Positions 8,692-18,344 of a stretch of DNA of 64,000 bases are shown here, piece after piece (the stretch's first letter is position 1; every line of letters starts with the position of its first letter). Under the pieces are notes generated by a model. The model saw nothing but the letters and a program-made list of their open reading frames with translations, did not search any database and was not told where the DNA came from. The position numbers and the translations under genes are program-made. The DNA comes from Calditrichia bacterium (GTDB taxonomy: Bacteria > Calditrichota > Calditrichia > RBG-13-44-9 > J075). The DNA is taken from positions 124,001-188,000 of the forward strand of contig JANQQU010000064.1 of assembly GCA_028284905.1 (NCBI GenBank), given 5' to 3'.

Positions 8692-9035
8692 TTTGTATTT
8701 GGCCAGGGATTAATCGCAGTTGATTTTACCTGGCCAATTTTTTGTAGATAGTTAGCAATGCCGTTTGAATTTTGTTTTCCTGTTTTGTAAGTGTCTGTTT
8801 TGTAATACTTTGCGTGTTTGTTTTCAGGTCTGTTCTGCAATGTTTTATTGTTAATTAATTTTTGCTTATTTGATCTGTATCATCATCTTTTAAATCAGTG
8901 GTTAAGAGCTGCTAAAAGAAGAGATTCTTCACGAATCTTATTTTGGCGACATTGATTAAGCGCACTACCGAAGGTGGAAAAGTTACGTATTGTTAGGCTA
9001 TTAATTGAATTTTTAATCTAGCAGGATCTAGGAAT
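8692..9035. other. Intergenic region between thiolase and nusB
   Basis: This 344-bp gap holds the thiolase terminator (8700-8744), a T-rich stretch with an 11-bp direct repeat CTGTTTTGTAA (8780-8790 and 8795-8805), and a small hairpin AGATTC/GAATCT (8922-8938). I see no convincing ORF or RNA gene. The nusB promoter probably lies in the second half but no clear boxes were found. Confidence 0.5.
8700..8744 (+). terminator. Probable terminator after thiolase
   Basis: An 8-bp stem (TGGCCAGG/CCTGGCCA) with a 21-nt loop is followed by ATTTTTT, just after the thiolase stop. The long loop lowers confidence. Confidence 0.55.
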
Positions 9036-9497
9036 ATGCTGTCTCGTCGACTGGCCCGGAGAATTGCCTTACAAGTTTTATTTACGAACGAATTCCTGAG
9101 AGAAGAAGTCGATTCGGTTGCGCACAGAGTTGCCGAAAGCCTGGAAGAAAAGATGTCACCTTTCTCCAGAGAACTGATTGATAAAACTAGCGAAAATGAA
9201 GAGCCGCTGAATGATTTAATTCGTAAACATTTACGTAATTGGGATTATCAACGAGTAGCAGTTTTAGACCGCGTCTTGATTCGAATGGCGCTTTGCGAGA
9301 TTGTCCACTTTCCCGATATCCCAGTGGAAGTTACGATTAATGAGGCGCTGGAAATCAGTAAAGACTTTAGTAACCTGAAAAGTCGTCGATTTGTAAATGG
9401 TATCCTGGATTCAATTTACAAAGAATTGAAATCTCAGAACCGCCTGAATAAAAATGCGATGAGCATGGCGATCAATAAAAAGAAGAAGAGTCAGTAG
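9036..9497 (+). CDS. nusB: Transcription antitermination factor NusB
   Basis: NusB binds NusE and boxA RNA to promote antitermination of rRNA operons. The 153-residue protein starts with the family signature SRRLARRIALQVLF and has the all-helical pattern through DRVLIRMALCEI, PVEVTINEALEISKDF and the final FVNGILDSI motif, all typical of bacterial NusB. Its Lys-rich tail (KKKKSQ) extends slightly past the usual end. It is 14 bp upstream of a phosphoesterase gene in the same direction, so they may be co-transcribed. The usual neighbour ribH is absent. Confidence 0.94.
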   Translation: MLSRRLARRIALQVLFTNEFLREEVDSVAHRVAESLEEKMSPFSRELIDKTSENEEPLNDLIRKHLRNWDYQRVAVLDRVLIRMALCEIVHFPDIPVEVTINEALEISKDFSNLKSRRFVNGILDSIYKELKSQNRLNKNAMSMAINKKKKSQ

Positions 9498-9511
9498 AAG
9501 GATAACGCAGA

Positions 9512-10231
9512 TTGAAAATTGCGGTGATCTCTGATATCCATGGAAATCTGGAAGCACTGAAAACTACTCTGACTTATATCCAAGAAGAAAATATCTCCAC
9601 TATTATTTGCCTCGGAGATGTGGTTGGTTATGGGCCACATCCCAATTCCTGCACCGAACTTATCCGTGAAAAATGTCGTTTTTGTCTAATGGGAAATCAT
9701 GACCACGCTGCGCTTGGTTTAACCAATGTCGCGTACTTCAATGCGCTTGCCCGGGAAGCAGTGATTTGGACCCAGGAACGTTTGGAAGAATCCAACAAGA
9801 CCTTTCTGCGAAGCTTACCCTATACTATGGAATTTGAAAATGCACTTTTTGTCCATAGCTCCCCATTTGAACCGGAAGAATGGCATTACGTTTTAAGTGA
9901 ATACGATGCCCGGGAAAACTTTGAAGCCGTAACGGCGCCACTGACGTTTATCGGGCACTCACACGTCCCGAAAATTTTTTCCGAATCCCGGGGAGAACGG
10001 TATGTGCAAAAGCTGACCCTCGATCTGGAGAACGATCGATATATTATCAATGTCGGTAGCGTGGGGCAACCACGGGATGGCAACCCGAAAGCTTGCTTTG
10101 TCGTGTATGATACTGAGGAGACTACTTTAGAATATGTTCGCCTGGATTATCCGATTTATTTAACGTATCAAGATATTGTAAAAAATGACCTTCCGCCTTA
10201 TCTGGCCAGTCGCCTGCTGTCCGGACAGTGA
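9512..10231 (+). CDS. Calcineurin-like metallophosphoesterase
   Basis: This 239-residue cytoplasmic phosphoesterase has the full set of di-metal motifs: SDIHGN (residues 7-12), GDVVGYG, GNHDHA, a GHSHVP near residue 150, and a final NVGSVGQPRDGNP. This layout is that of the YfcE/MJ0936-like and diadenosine-type phosphoesterases. The start is TTG at 9512 with AAGGAT about 8 nt upstream; no better ATG exists because MKIAVISDIHGN begins the conserved fold. It follows nusB closely. The natural substrate is not predictable from sequence. Confidence 0.88.
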   Translation: MKIAVISDIHGNLEALKTTLTYIQEENISTIICLGDVVGYGPHPNSCTELIREKCRFCLMGNHDHAALGLTNVAYFNALAREAVIWTQERLEESNKTFLRSLPYTMEFENALFVHSSPFEPEEWHYVLSEYDARENFEAVTAPLTFIGHSHVPKIFSESRGERYVQKLTLDLENDRYIINVGSVGQPRDGNPKACFVVYDTEETTLEYVRLDYPIYLTYQDIVKNDLPPYLASRLLSGQ

Positions 10232-10364
10232 ACCCCGCTTTCAAATAGAAAATTATTGCGTTACTAATGTTCAGGTAATAACTTAAAAGACTGAACAAAA
10301 TGCAGACTTATTCCGTTAACTATGCGGCGGAACAGATGCTTGATAATTGAAAGGTATATGAAAA

Positions 10365-13319
10365 ATGAAATTCCTGAAGAAACTATTTGGCGACCAAAAT
10401 GACCGTGAATTAAAGAAATTATGGCCGGTCGTCGATGAGATAAATGAATATTTTGAAACATATGAATCACTGAGTGAAGAAGAGTTAAAAGCAAAAACTG
10501 AAGAGTTCAAAGAACGACTGCAAAATGATGAAACCACCGACGATATTTTACCGGAAGCTTTTGCAGTTGTAAAAGAAGCCTGCCGTCGCCTAAAGGGTAA
10601 GAAAATATTACTACTCGGCAAGGAGATGGTTTGGGACATGGTCCCCTATGATGTGCAGTTGATCGGGGGAACAGCGCTTCATGAAGGTAAAATTGCCGAG
10701 ATGGCGACAGGAGAGGGTAAAACCCTGGTTGCAACCCTGCCACTGTATCTGAATGCCCTGGAGCAAAAAGGCGCGCACCTGGTAACGGTGAACGATTACC
10801 TGGCCCAGCGTGACTCGGAATGGATGGGCGAAATTTTCCGTTATTTGGGATTAACCGTTGGGGTTATTCTGAATAATATGGACGCGCAATCCCGCCGGGA
10901 TGCCTACAATTGTGACATCACTTATGGGACAAATAACGAATTTGGATTCGACTATCTGCGTGACAATATGACCGTTAGCCCTGATGACGTTGTTCAGGTG
11001 CGCGGGCATCATTACGCCATTGTGGACGAAGTCGATAGTGTTTTAATTGACGAAGCCCGAACACCGTTGATTATTTCCGGACCTGTTGCGAAATCGGTGA
11101 ATGCATACGGCGATGTAAAACCATTGGTCGAACGCCTGGTGAAATTACAAAATCGCTATGTAAACACCCTGATCGCGGAAGCGGAAGATGATATGGAGAA
11201 AGGGAACGAAGAAGATGCCGGATTAAAGCTGTTAATCGCACAGCGAGGCGGGCCGAAGAACAAGCGCCTGCAGAAGCTTTATCAGGTTTCCGGTGTCAAA
11301 AAATTGGTCTTTGATATCGAGAGCGCATTCATTCGCGATAAGAAAATGCATGAAGTTGATGAAGAGCTCTTCTTTGCAATTGAAGAAAAACGCAATTCGA
11401 TCAACCTGACTGATAAAGGCCGTGGAGAATTAGCAACCACAGATGTCAATGAATTTATCCTTCCGGATCTTGCCGAAGAATTTAGTAAAATTGAAGGCGA
11501 TGCCAATTTATCCGCAGCTGATAAATCCCAACAAAAAAACGAATTCCAAATGGAATATGCCGCGAAGAGTGAGAAGCTGCATAGTATCCACCAGTTATTA
11601 AAAGCATATTCATTATTTGAGAAAGACAAGGAATATGTTGTTGAAAACGGTAAGGTCCTCATCGTAGACGAGTTTACCGGACGTACCATGTATGGCCGTC
11701 GATTTAGCGATGGTTTGCACCAGGCACTGGAAGCGAAGGAAAATGTCAAAATAGAAGGGGAAACCCAGACATTAGCGACCATTACCTTACAAAATTATTT
11801 CCGACTCTATGATAAACTGGCCGGGATGACCGGAACCGCGGAAACGGAAGCGAAAGAATTCTGGGACATTTACAAGCTGGATGTGGTGGTTATTCCAACC
11901 AATAAACCGATCGCCCGTTTCGACGAAGAAGATGTCATTTACCGGACGATTCGTGAAAAATACAATGCGGTCATTGATGAAGTTGAACGCATGCACCATG
12001 CCGGCCGCCCGGTGTTGGTAGGTACCATCAGTGTGGAAGTGTCCGAAACGCTCTCCCGGATGTTGAAGCGACGCCGTATTCCGCATAACGTTCTGAATGC
12101 CAAACAGCATAAGCAGGAATCGGAAATTGTTGCCAGTGCCGGCGAGCCCGGGGCAGTAACGATTGCAACGAATATGGCTGGCCGTGGAACAGATATTAAA
12201 CTGGGCAAGGGCGTTCGTGGTGATGGTGAAGTCGTGGATGCAGACGGCGTTCCCTACGGTTTGCAAATTGTTGGTACCAGCCGCCATGAAGCACGAAGAA
12301 TTGACCGGCAGTTGCGTGGTCGTGCCGGACGTCAGGGTGACCCTGGCTCCAGCCGTTTTTTCCTTTCCTTGGAAGATGACCTGATGCGCTTGTTTGGCTC
12401 CGATCGTCTGATAAAGGTGATGGATCGCCTTGGTGCGGAAGAGGGAGAAGTGATTACCCACTCGATGGTTACAAAAGCAATCGAAAAAGCGCAGAAGCGC
12501 GTGGAAGAGCAAAACTTCAGTATTCGTAAGCACCTGTTGGAATATGACGATGTAATGAACAAACAGCGCGAAGTCGTTTACGGCCGTCGCCGGAAAGCGC
12601 TGTTGGGTGAAACCAGCCGGAAAGACTTGCAGGAAATGCTCGATGAGTTCATTGAAGCACAGTTTGAAATTTCTATCGGCGAAGAAAAAGATACCGATAA
12701 GTGGGACATCGAAGGATTGAGAGATGTTGTTCTCAGAACCCTGATGGTCGATATCAATGTTATTATTGACGACCTGGGTAGCGTCGATGTGGAGCTAATG
12801 CAGGATCGTATTCGTGAACAAGCCATGGAAATGTATGATTTCAAAACCCAGCGCGTTGGGGAAACGCTGCAGAAAAGCATCGAACGCTGGTGGTCCTTAC
12901 GAATTATTGATGAGAACTGGAAAGATCACCTCCATATGATGGACATGCTCAAAGAAGGGATCAACCTGCGGGCGTATGGTCAAAAGGATCCGTTGATTGA
13001 ATACAAGCGGGAATCCTATGAAATGTTTGTGGATCTGATGGATCGGATCAATCAGGACACCCTCGAGAAGCTCTGGACCACGGAACTAGTGGAAATGCCC
13101 TCAACGCAAAAGGGCGGACCTTCCCGCATGGTGCTGGTACATAAAGATGCAACAAATATGGGACTGGCCAGCGGCGAAAAATCTTCAATGCAGCAAGCTG
13201 CTGAAAGTAGCCGGGAAAAGAAAAAGACGGTTCGGGTGGAACAGAAAGTCGGCCGAAACGATCCCTGTCCCTGCGGCAGTGGCAAGAAATACAAAAAGTG
13301 CTGCGGCGCTGGTGGATAA
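10365..13319 (+). CDS. secA: Preprotein translocase ATPase SecA
   Basis: SecA is the motor that pushes unfolded preproteins through SecYEG. The 984-residue protein has Walker A within MATGEGKTLVA, a DEVDSVLIDEARTP DEAD-type motif, the TNMAGRGTDIKLG and GRAGRQGDPG helicase motifs, and a C-terminal zinc-binding tail CPCGSGKKYKKCC for SecB or ribosome contact. The preprotein-crosslinking region is enlarged (about residues 240-400, with a charged stretch around 265-310), a lineage feature seen in Bacteroidetes-type SecA. It is a single gene ended by a terminator. Confidence is very high. Confidence 0.98.
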   Translation: MKFLKKLFGDQNDRELKKLWPVVDEINEYFETYESLSEEELKAKTEEFKERLQNDETTDDILPEAFAVVKEACRRLKGKKILLLGKEMVWDMVPYDVQLIGGTALHEGKIAEMATGEGKTLVATLPLYLNALEQKGAHLVTVNDYLAQRDSEWMGEIFRYLGLTVGVILNNMDAQSRRDAYNCDITYGTNNEFGFDYLRDNMTVSPDDVVQVRGHHYAIVDEVDSVLIDEARTPLIISGPVAKSVNAYGDVKPLVERLVKLQNRYVNTLIAEAEDDMEKGNEEDAGLKLLIAQRGGPKNKRLQKLYQVSGVKKLVFDIESAFIRDKKMHEVDEELFFAIEEKRNSINLTDKGRGELATTDVNEFILPDLAEEFSKIEGDANLSAADKSQQKNEFQMEYAAKSEKLHSIHQLLKAYSLFEKDKEYVVENGKVLIVDEFTGRTMYGRRFSDGLHQALEAKENVKIEGETQTLATITLQNYFRLYDKLAGMTGTAETEAKEFWDIYKLDVVVIPTNKPIARFDEEDVIYRTIREKYNAVIDEVERMHHAGRPVLVGTISVEVSETLSRMLKRRRIPHNVLNAKQHKQESEIVASAGEPGAVTIATNMAGRGTDIKLGKGVRGDGEVVDADGVPYGLQIVGTSRHEARRIDRQLRGRAGRQGDPGSSRFFLSLEDDLMRLFGSDRLIKVMDRLGAEEGEVITHSMVTKAIEKAQKRVEEQNFSIRKHLLEYDDVMNKQREVVYGRRRKALLGETSRKDLQEMLDEFIEAQFEISIGEEKDTDKWDIEGLRDVVLRTLMVDINVIIDDLGSVDVELMQDRIREQAMEMYDFKTQRVGETLQKSIERWWSLRIIDENWKDHLHMMDMLKEGINLRAYGQKDPLIEYKRESYEMFVDLMDRINQDTLEKLWTTELVEMPSTQKGGPSRMVLVHKDATNMGLASGEKSSMQQAAESSREKKKTVRVEQKVGRNDPCPCGSGKKYKKCCGAGG

Positions 13320-13344
13320 AAACAGAAATAAATTGTAAATAAAG

Positions 13345-13374
13345 AAGCCTCATTTTCGAGGCTTTTTTATTTTG
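13345..13374. terminator. Terminator between secA and the adenosine deaminase gene
   Basis: A 7-bp stem (AAGCCTC/GAGGCTT) with a 6-nt loop is followed by TTTTTTATTTT on the plus strand. It sits between convergent genes and may act in both directions, though the minus-strand T-run is weaker. Confidence 0.75.
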
Positions 13375-13381
13375 GGGGAAA

Positions 13382-14410
13382 TTAGTGTTTTTTCATTTCG
13401 TCATTCACCATACTGAGCATAATCGATTTGGCCCGCGTCGGTAAAAACGCACTCTTGAACCCATCAACAAGAATCGATTTGATATCATCCAGTGAAAGGT
13501 CAAGATGTTTGGCTGCAAGGAATAATTCATTGGACATCGTTGTTTCGGAAATGAGCCGATTATCCGTATTCAGCGTTACCCGCAGACCGAGATCATAATA
13601 GAAACGCAGTGGATGCCGCTCCAGGCTGTTGGCGGCGCCGGTTTGCACGTTGCTGAGCAGGCATACTTCCAGGGGAATGCGATGGTCATTGACGTAGTTT
13701 AGCAGATCCCCATTTTCATACAGGCGAGTACCATGGCCAATGCGATGCGCGCCGCAATAGTGGATCGCCTGATGGATACTTTCCGCACCATAGGCTTCTC
13801 CGGCATGAATGGTCGTGTTAATATTATTATTACGGATCAGGTAAAAAGCTTCTTTGTGTTTCTTCGCCGGATTATTCTCTTCCTGACCTGCCAGATCAAA
13901 AGCAACGACTCCGCGATTTTTGTAAGCAACGGCTAATTCAGCAAGAATTAGCGAAGTCTGCGGATTAATATTCCGCATACCGCAAATAATAACACCGGTT
14001 TTAATATTAAACTTTTTTTCTGCCGCTTGCAGACCTTCAATAACTGCGTCAACAATTGTGGTGAGTTTCAGGCCTTTTTGGGTATGTAAAATCGGGGAAT
14101 AACGCACTTCCATATACCAGACATTTTCCTTCGCTGCATCTTCAGCCAATTCGTAAGCAATCCGGTAAAGTGCTTCCGGCTCCTGCATTACCGAAAGTGT
14201 TATATCAAAACCGCGAAGATATTCACCAAGGTTTTTACAATTCTTACCGCTCATAACAATCTTGGCGAGGGCCTCGGGATCAGTTGTCGGTAAAGTTACC
14301 TTTTGTTTCTTGGCAAGATCAATTAATGTTTCCACACGGAGGCAGCCATCCAGATGCACATGCAAGTCAGTTTTTGGGAGTTTTTCCAGCAATTCATAAG
14401 GTATTTCCAT
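13382..14410 (-). CDS. add: Adenosine deaminase
   Basis: This cytoplasmic purine-salvage enzyme converts adenosine to inosine. The 342-residue TIM-barrel protein shows the zinc and catalytic motifs in order: DLHVHLDG near residue 16, HAGEAYG with the catalytic Glu side, HRIGHGTRL, and TLNTDNRLIS with the zinc-binding Asp. An ATG six bases upstream (14416) exists, but AAAGGAG is 7 nt from ATG 14410 and only 1 nt from the other, so 14410 is preferred. Members of this group can also use adenine or aminofutalosine, and the latter matters for the alternative menaquinone route; the classical menACE genes nearby argue for ordinary adenosine use. Confidence 0.88.
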   Translation of the reverse strand: MEIPYELLEKLPKTDLHVHLDGCLRVETLIDLAKKQKVTLPTTDPEALAKIVMSGKNCKNLGEYLRGFDITLSVMQEPEALYRIAYELAEDAAKENVWYMEVRYSPILHTQKGLKLTTIVDAVIEGLQAAEKKFNIKTGVIICGMRNINPQTSLILAELAVAYKNRGVVAFDLAGQEENNPAKKHKEAFYLIRNNNINTTIHAGEAYGAESIHQAIHYCGAHRIGHGTRLYENGDLLNYVNDHRIPLEVCLLSNVQTGAANSLERHPLRFYYDLGLRVTLNTDNRLISETTMSNELFLAAKHLDLSLDDIKSILVDGFKSAFLPTRAKSIMLSMVNDEMKKH

Positions 14411-14585
14411 AGTCATTCTCCTTTCAGATATTAGTGACCCTTGCCGGTGTTAGCCGGTTCAGGAATTTGCTACCATTTAATGCTTAGTATAAAGGTTGCC
14501 TAGGATAATTATAACGAAAAGATTTCCGGAGAAATAGTAGAGAATTATTTTTTTGGAAAATGACTAAAACCAGAGCAGAAAAAGA

Positions 14586-14627
14586 TTTACACCGGCTGGT
14601 CTGGTTTAAAGAACAAGCCGGTGTAAA
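14586..14627 (-). terminator. Terminator after the TPR lipoprotein gene
   Basis: A 12-bp perfect stem (TTTACACCGGCT/AGCCGGTGTAAA) with an 18-nt loop lies just downstream of the minus-strand lipoprotein gene; on that strand the stem is followed by TCTTTTT. Confidence 0.7.
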
Positions 14628-14635
14628 AATAATCT

Positions 14636-15442
14636 TTAATAGCGAGGAGGTTCGCTGGCAGTTGTATCCGGTTGTACCAGGTTGCTATCCAGTGGGGGAA
14701 TGTCAGTCGATGCCTGATCGGTTTCAGCCGGTGTGTCGCTTTCCAGGGAAGGGCTCGTATTGAGCGTATCCGCCGGCGGCGTATCCGGAAGCATGCCGCT
14801 ATCTTGATATTCTGCCCGGCGCTGCAGTTTTACCTGCAGGTCGGCAATATTTTGCTCGGCACGCAGCGACCATTCTGATCCCTGGTAAACAGTTTGGGCA
14901 AGCTGATAGGCTTCCATCGCTTTATCATTCTGTTCCAGCTTTTCATGCAAGGTGCCGATCATATATTGAGCATAACTTTTTGCCTCAATATCTTCGCTGT
15001 TCGGATAACTAATGGCTTTTTTATAATAACTGATCGCCGTTTCGTAATCACCGGTACCTTCACCGGTTAATTGTTCAGAAATACCGGCACTTCTTTCGTA
15101 GAAAGTTGCAACGGAATTATATACCAGCGGAACTTTGGTCGGAATGAGATTCTGCTTGAGAAGTTCATAAAGAATATCGAATTCTTTCTCATAATTTTCC
15201 ATTGCCCCATAGCATTTACTCAGGCCAATAGCGGCATCGATATACTCACGGCTGGAAGGAAAATCGTAGTAAACAACACCATACGCCCGGAAAGCATTTT
15301 CATAATCGCCATTACTGAAAAATTGATCTCCGGCCACCAATAGCTCGGCAGGTTGTTCTTCCATGGGCACGGAATTGCGGACTTCTTTCTTTCCGCACGA
15401 TGTCAGGGCAAAAATTAATGTTAATACGATTAAGAGTCGCAT
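14636..15442 (-). CDS. TPR lipoprotein
   Basis: This 268-residue envelope lipoprotein has a signal with lipobox LTSC ending at Cys16, and helical repeats of tetratricopeptide type between about residues 25 and 200 (for example AELLVAGDQFFSNGDYENAFRAY and the MIGTLHEKLEQNDKAMEAY repeat). The last 65 residues are Pro/Ser/Thr/Asp-rich and probably unstructured. ATG 15442 is chosen because AGGAG lies 6-7 nt upstream and the signal peptide starts there; the frame runs 17 codons further up without support. The pattern recalls YbgF/BamD-like periplasmic TPR proteins, but no specific function can be named. Confidence 0.82.
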   Translation of the reverse strand: MRLLIVLTLIFALTSCGKKEVRNSVPMEEQPAELLVAGDQFFSNGDYENAFRAYGVVYYDFPSSREYIDAAIGLSKCYGAMENYEKEFDILYELLKQNLIPTKVPLVYNSVATFYERSAGISEQLTGEGTGDYETAISYYKKAISYPNSEDIEAKSYAQYMIGTLHEKLEQNDKAMEAYQLAQTVYQGSEWSLRAEQNIADLQVKLQRRAEYQDSGMLPDTPPADTLNTSPSLESDTPAETDQASTDIPPLDSNLVQPDTTASEPPRY

Positions 15443-15543
15443 TTTTTTCTCCTGCTGTAGATTCACATAAAATTGCTGCGCTATATCTTTCAATATTTAT
15501 TCATTTCTAACTTTTAAATATTACTACCCTAAATAAACAAAGA

Positions 15544-16854
15544 TCAGTTCATTCGCTTCAGTAATGCGTCACATTCTCGCCGGGCATTATTAATTATCGG
15601 CGAAACCTCCGGATACGCCAGCGGAATTTGATCTTTTACAACCCATTCGCCATTTACCATCACATGGCAAACATCGCGGGATTGTCCGGAATAGACAATC
15701 TGGGAAACGACATCTTTTGAGGGGATTGCATGAATTTTATTCAGGTCCAGAATAGTGAGGTCCGCATACTTGCCGGGAGTAAGGCTACCGATCTTATCTG
15801 CCATGCCCAGGGCTTTTGCGCCATTAATTGTGGCCATATCGAATATTTGCTGCGCGCGGATGGATGTAACACCAAAATTGGGTTTATGCATCAGGGCGGC
15901 GAGGCGCATTTCGATGAAAATGTCCAGATTGTTATTACAGGGGGCACCATCGGAACCAATGGAGACATTGATACCGGCATCGAGCATTTTCGGGATATGT
16001 GCATAGCCGGAACCCAGTTTCAGGTTTGCCCCGGGGCAGTGTAAAACTTTTATGTCAAATGTTTTCAAGTATTCCATTTCTTCGTCGGTTAACCAGACAC
16101 AATGCGCCAGGCAGAGTTTTTCCGAAGCCAGATTATTTCTCACAAAGAATGTGACGTTGGTATATCCGGTTTGTTCTTTTACAATCTTTAATTCGGTTTT
16201 GTTCTCGGAAGAATGCGTATGAATTAGAAGATCGTGTTGATCGGACAGATCTTTGACCGCTTCCCAAAGCGGCATGCTGCACGTCAATACAAACCGGGGT
16301 GCCAATGCATAATTGAGGCGACCATCACCGGCGCCATGCCATTCCCGGATTTGTGCTTCTGTGGAAGCAATTGCATCCGCGGTTGTCTCCTGATATGGTT
16401 GATCCCCGCTATCCATCATCACCTTTCCGCAGAATGCCCGGATACCGCTGTTAACCAGTTCCTCGAAAACCACCGGCATATGATTGGCACATCCCATATC
16501 AAGAATAGTGGTGACCCCGCTACTGAGCATCTCGTAAATCCCCAACTGCGCGGATACACGTAAAGATGCCGCAGAATGATGCATTTCCATCGGCCAAATA
16601 TGCTGCGTCAGCCAATCGAGCAGTTCCAGGTCATCTGCCATATTCCGGAATAATACCTGGCAAAGATGTACGTGGCTTTGAACCATCCCCGGAATGATTG
16701 TATAGCCACTGAGATCCATTTCTTCGATACCGGGGTTATCGATTCGCGGCGCTATTTCTTTAATGCGGTTTTCCGCAACCCAAATATCGCCTATAAATGC
16801 TTCCCGGTTTTCGTTTTGAGTCACAATGAAAGCATTCTTCAATAAAATATTCAT
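15544..16854 (-). CDS. Amidohydrolase, MtaD/SAH deaminase type
   Basis: This 436-residue metal-dependent amidohydrolase belongs to the TrzA/AtzB-MtaD group, which deaminates 5'-methylthioadenosine, S-adenosylhomocysteine or related purines. The metal ligands are all visible: HVH at residues 61-63, HTH at 212-214, His251 in LAHCVWL and Asp302 in IGSDGAPCNN. A small N-terminal beta domain and a C-terminal TPGKYADLTILDL strand complete the fold. It lies near the adenosine deaminase gene, suggesting shared adenine-nucleoside salvage. Guanine deaminase or another aryl-amine substrate is possible; the sequence alone does not decide. Confidence 0.82.
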   Translation of the reverse strand: MNILLKNAFIVTQNENREAFIGDIWVAENRIKEIAPRIDNPGIEEMDLSGYTIIPGMVQSHVHLCQVLFRNMADDLELLDWLTQHIWPMEMHHSAASLRVSAQLGIYEMLSSGVTTILDMGCANHMPVVFEELVNSGIRAFCGKVMMDSGDQPYQETTADAIASTEAQIREWHGAGDGRLNYALAPRFVLTCSMPLWEAVKDLSDQHDLLIHTHSSENKTELKIVKEQTGYTNVTFFVRNNLASEKLCLAHCVWLTDEEMEYLKTFDIKVLHCPGANLKLGSGYAHIPKMLDAGINVSIGSDGAPCNNNLDIFIEMRLAALMHKPNFGVTSIRAQQIFDMATINGAKALGMADKIGSLTPGKYADLTILDLNKIHAIPSKDVVSQIVYSGQSRDVCHVMVNGEWVVKDQIPLAYPEVSPIINNARRECDALLKRMN

Positions 16855-17012
16855 AGATCTCGCCGTTTGATTCGCGGAGTTTGGTGTATAAATGATTGAA
16901 CAAATTTACTTTCCGATTTCAGTATAAGCAAGCGGTAATACGGCAGGGGAAGAGAGGAAAAGAACACTTGCCAAAACAGGCCATGCATCTTATATTTGAG
17001 CCTTCATAAAGC

Positions 17013-17053
17013 ATGCAGATTGATAAAAAATATGAAAAATCAATTTGCTGCAT
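17013..17053. promoter_or_regulatory. Inverted repeat upstream of gap
   Basis: ATGCAGATTGAT and ATCAATTTGCTGCAT form an imperfect 12-bp hairpin with a 3-nt bulge and AT-rich loop, about 85 bp before the gap start. It could be an operator or a leader structure; function unknown. Confidence 0.3.
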
Positions 17054-17136
17054 TCATGAACGGGAATTTGCTTTAAATGCTTTACAGGATGAGAATCAAA
17101 TTTTATAAAAACAGATAAAATGAGGAGGAGCCGCAG

Positions 17137-18138
17137 ATGGCTATCAAAGTGGGAATTAACGGTTTCGGACGTATCGGCCGGTTGGTTTTTAAAGCGATGC
17201 AGGATGATGCGAATATTGATGTTGTAGCAATTAACGACCTGACAGATGCCCAGACCCTGGCGCATTTATTGAAGTATGACTCCGTTCACGGCAGATATCC
17301 GGTCCCGGTAAGTGCCGATGGCGAATATTTGGTCGCTGGCAATCGCAAAGTAAAAATTCTTTCCGAGCGTGATCCTTCCAAACTACCCTGGAAAGAGTTG
17401 GGTGTGGATTATGTTGTAGAAGCTACCGGTATTTTCCGTAGCAAAGAACAAATGAGCATGCACCTGACCGCCGGCGCTAAAAAAGTTGTATTAACTGCCC
17501 CGGCTAAAGACAAACTGGATAACACCGTTGTTATGGGTGTAAATGACGACACACTGACCGCCGATCACAACTTGATCTCCAACGCTTCCTGTACTACGAA
17601 CTGCCTTGCGCCGGTTGCAAAAGTATTGCATGATACTTATGGCATTCGCCGCGGTTGGATGACCACCATCCATGGCTACACCAACGATCAAAGAATTCTC
17701 GATCTGCCACATAGCGACCTGCGTCGTGCCCGTGCTGCTGCTGTCAATATTATCCCGACAACAACTGGCGCCGCCAAAGCTGTTGGCCTGGTAATCCCTA
17801 GCCTGCAGGGCAAACTGGATGGAATGGCGATGCGAGTACCGGTACCGGATGGCTCTTTGGTCGACCTTGTTGTCGAATTAGATAAAGATGCTACGGCCGA
17901 CGAAATTAACGCAGTCTTGAAAGATGCTGCCAATGGCGCACTGAAAGGTTACCTGGAATATTGCGACGAGCCGATCGTTTCCCAGGATATCATCGGCAAT
18001 CCTTCGTCCAGTATTTTGGATTCTCTCTCCACCAAAGTAATGGGTGGCAATTTGGTGAAAGTGATTTCCTGGTATGATAACGAGTTCGGTTATTCCAACC
18101 GTACCGTAGATATTTTGAGAAAAATTCACTCGCTGTAA
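17137..18138 (+). CDS. gap: Glyceraldehyde-3-phosphate dehydrogenase, type I
   Basis: This glycolytic enzyme oxidises glyceraldehyde 3-phosphate to 1,3-bisphosphoglycerate with NAD+. The 333-residue protein has the Rossmann motif [10 protein letters not shown] (residues 7-16), catalytic Cys152 in NASCTTNC, the activating His in [10 protein letters not shown], and a normal C-terminus. The AINDLTD segment after the second strand fits NAD+ preference. A GAGGAGG-like ribosome site precedes the ATG. It heads a same-strand gap-pgk-tpiA block, though a terminator after gap suggests separate or partly separate transcription. Confidence 0.97.
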   Translation: MAIKVGINGFGRIGRLVFKAMQDDANIDVVAINDLTDAQTLAHLLKYDSVHGRYPVPVSADGEYLVAGNRKVKILSERDPSKLPWKELGVDYVVEATGIFRSKEQMSMHLTAGAKKVVLTAPAKDKLDNTVVMGVNDDTLTADHNLISNASCTTNCLAPVAKVLHDTYGIRRGWMTTIHGYTNDQRILDLPHSDLRRARAAAVNIIPTTTGAAKAVGLVIPSLQGKLDGMAMRVPVPDGSLVDLVVELDKDATADEINAVLKDAANGALKGYLEYCDEPIVSQDIIGNPSSSILDSLSTKVMGGNLVKVISWYDNEFGYSNRTVDILRKIHSL

Positions 18139-18150
18139 AAATAATAAATG

Positions 18151-18188
18151 TTACCGCCGTTTCCATTTTTGGAGCGGCGGTAATTTTT
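18151..18188 (+). terminator. Intrinsic terminator after gap
   Basis: A 9-bp perfect stem (TTACCGCCG/CGGCGGTAA) is followed by TTTTT, 12 bp after the gap stop. Confidence 0.8.
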
Positions 18189-18344
18189 GCTCTCCTTACA
18201 TGCTTACGTTAACATGATCCATGAATGCACGTATTGATAATGCTTAAGACTTATTTCTTACCATATCCGGGTGAGCAGTAAGTTTTTTTGATTTATAGCA
18301 CGAAGCGGAGTAAAAAATTCCCTATCTAGGAGATGGAGAAAGTC

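Noticed and set aside
11787-12533. Minus-strand frame of 248 codons inside secA
   Set aside because: SecA motifs cover the same bases on the plus strand; the antisense product has no recognisable domain.
13382-14410. Adenosine deaminase as part of the futalosine menaquinone route
   Set aside because: Classical menA, menC and menE are present and no mqn gene is seen, so ordinary purine salvage is the simpler reading.
14560-14763. Plus-strand 67-codon frame near the TPR lipoprotein
   Set aside because: It begins in the terminator hairpin and overlaps the lipoprotein gene antisense, with no ribosome site.
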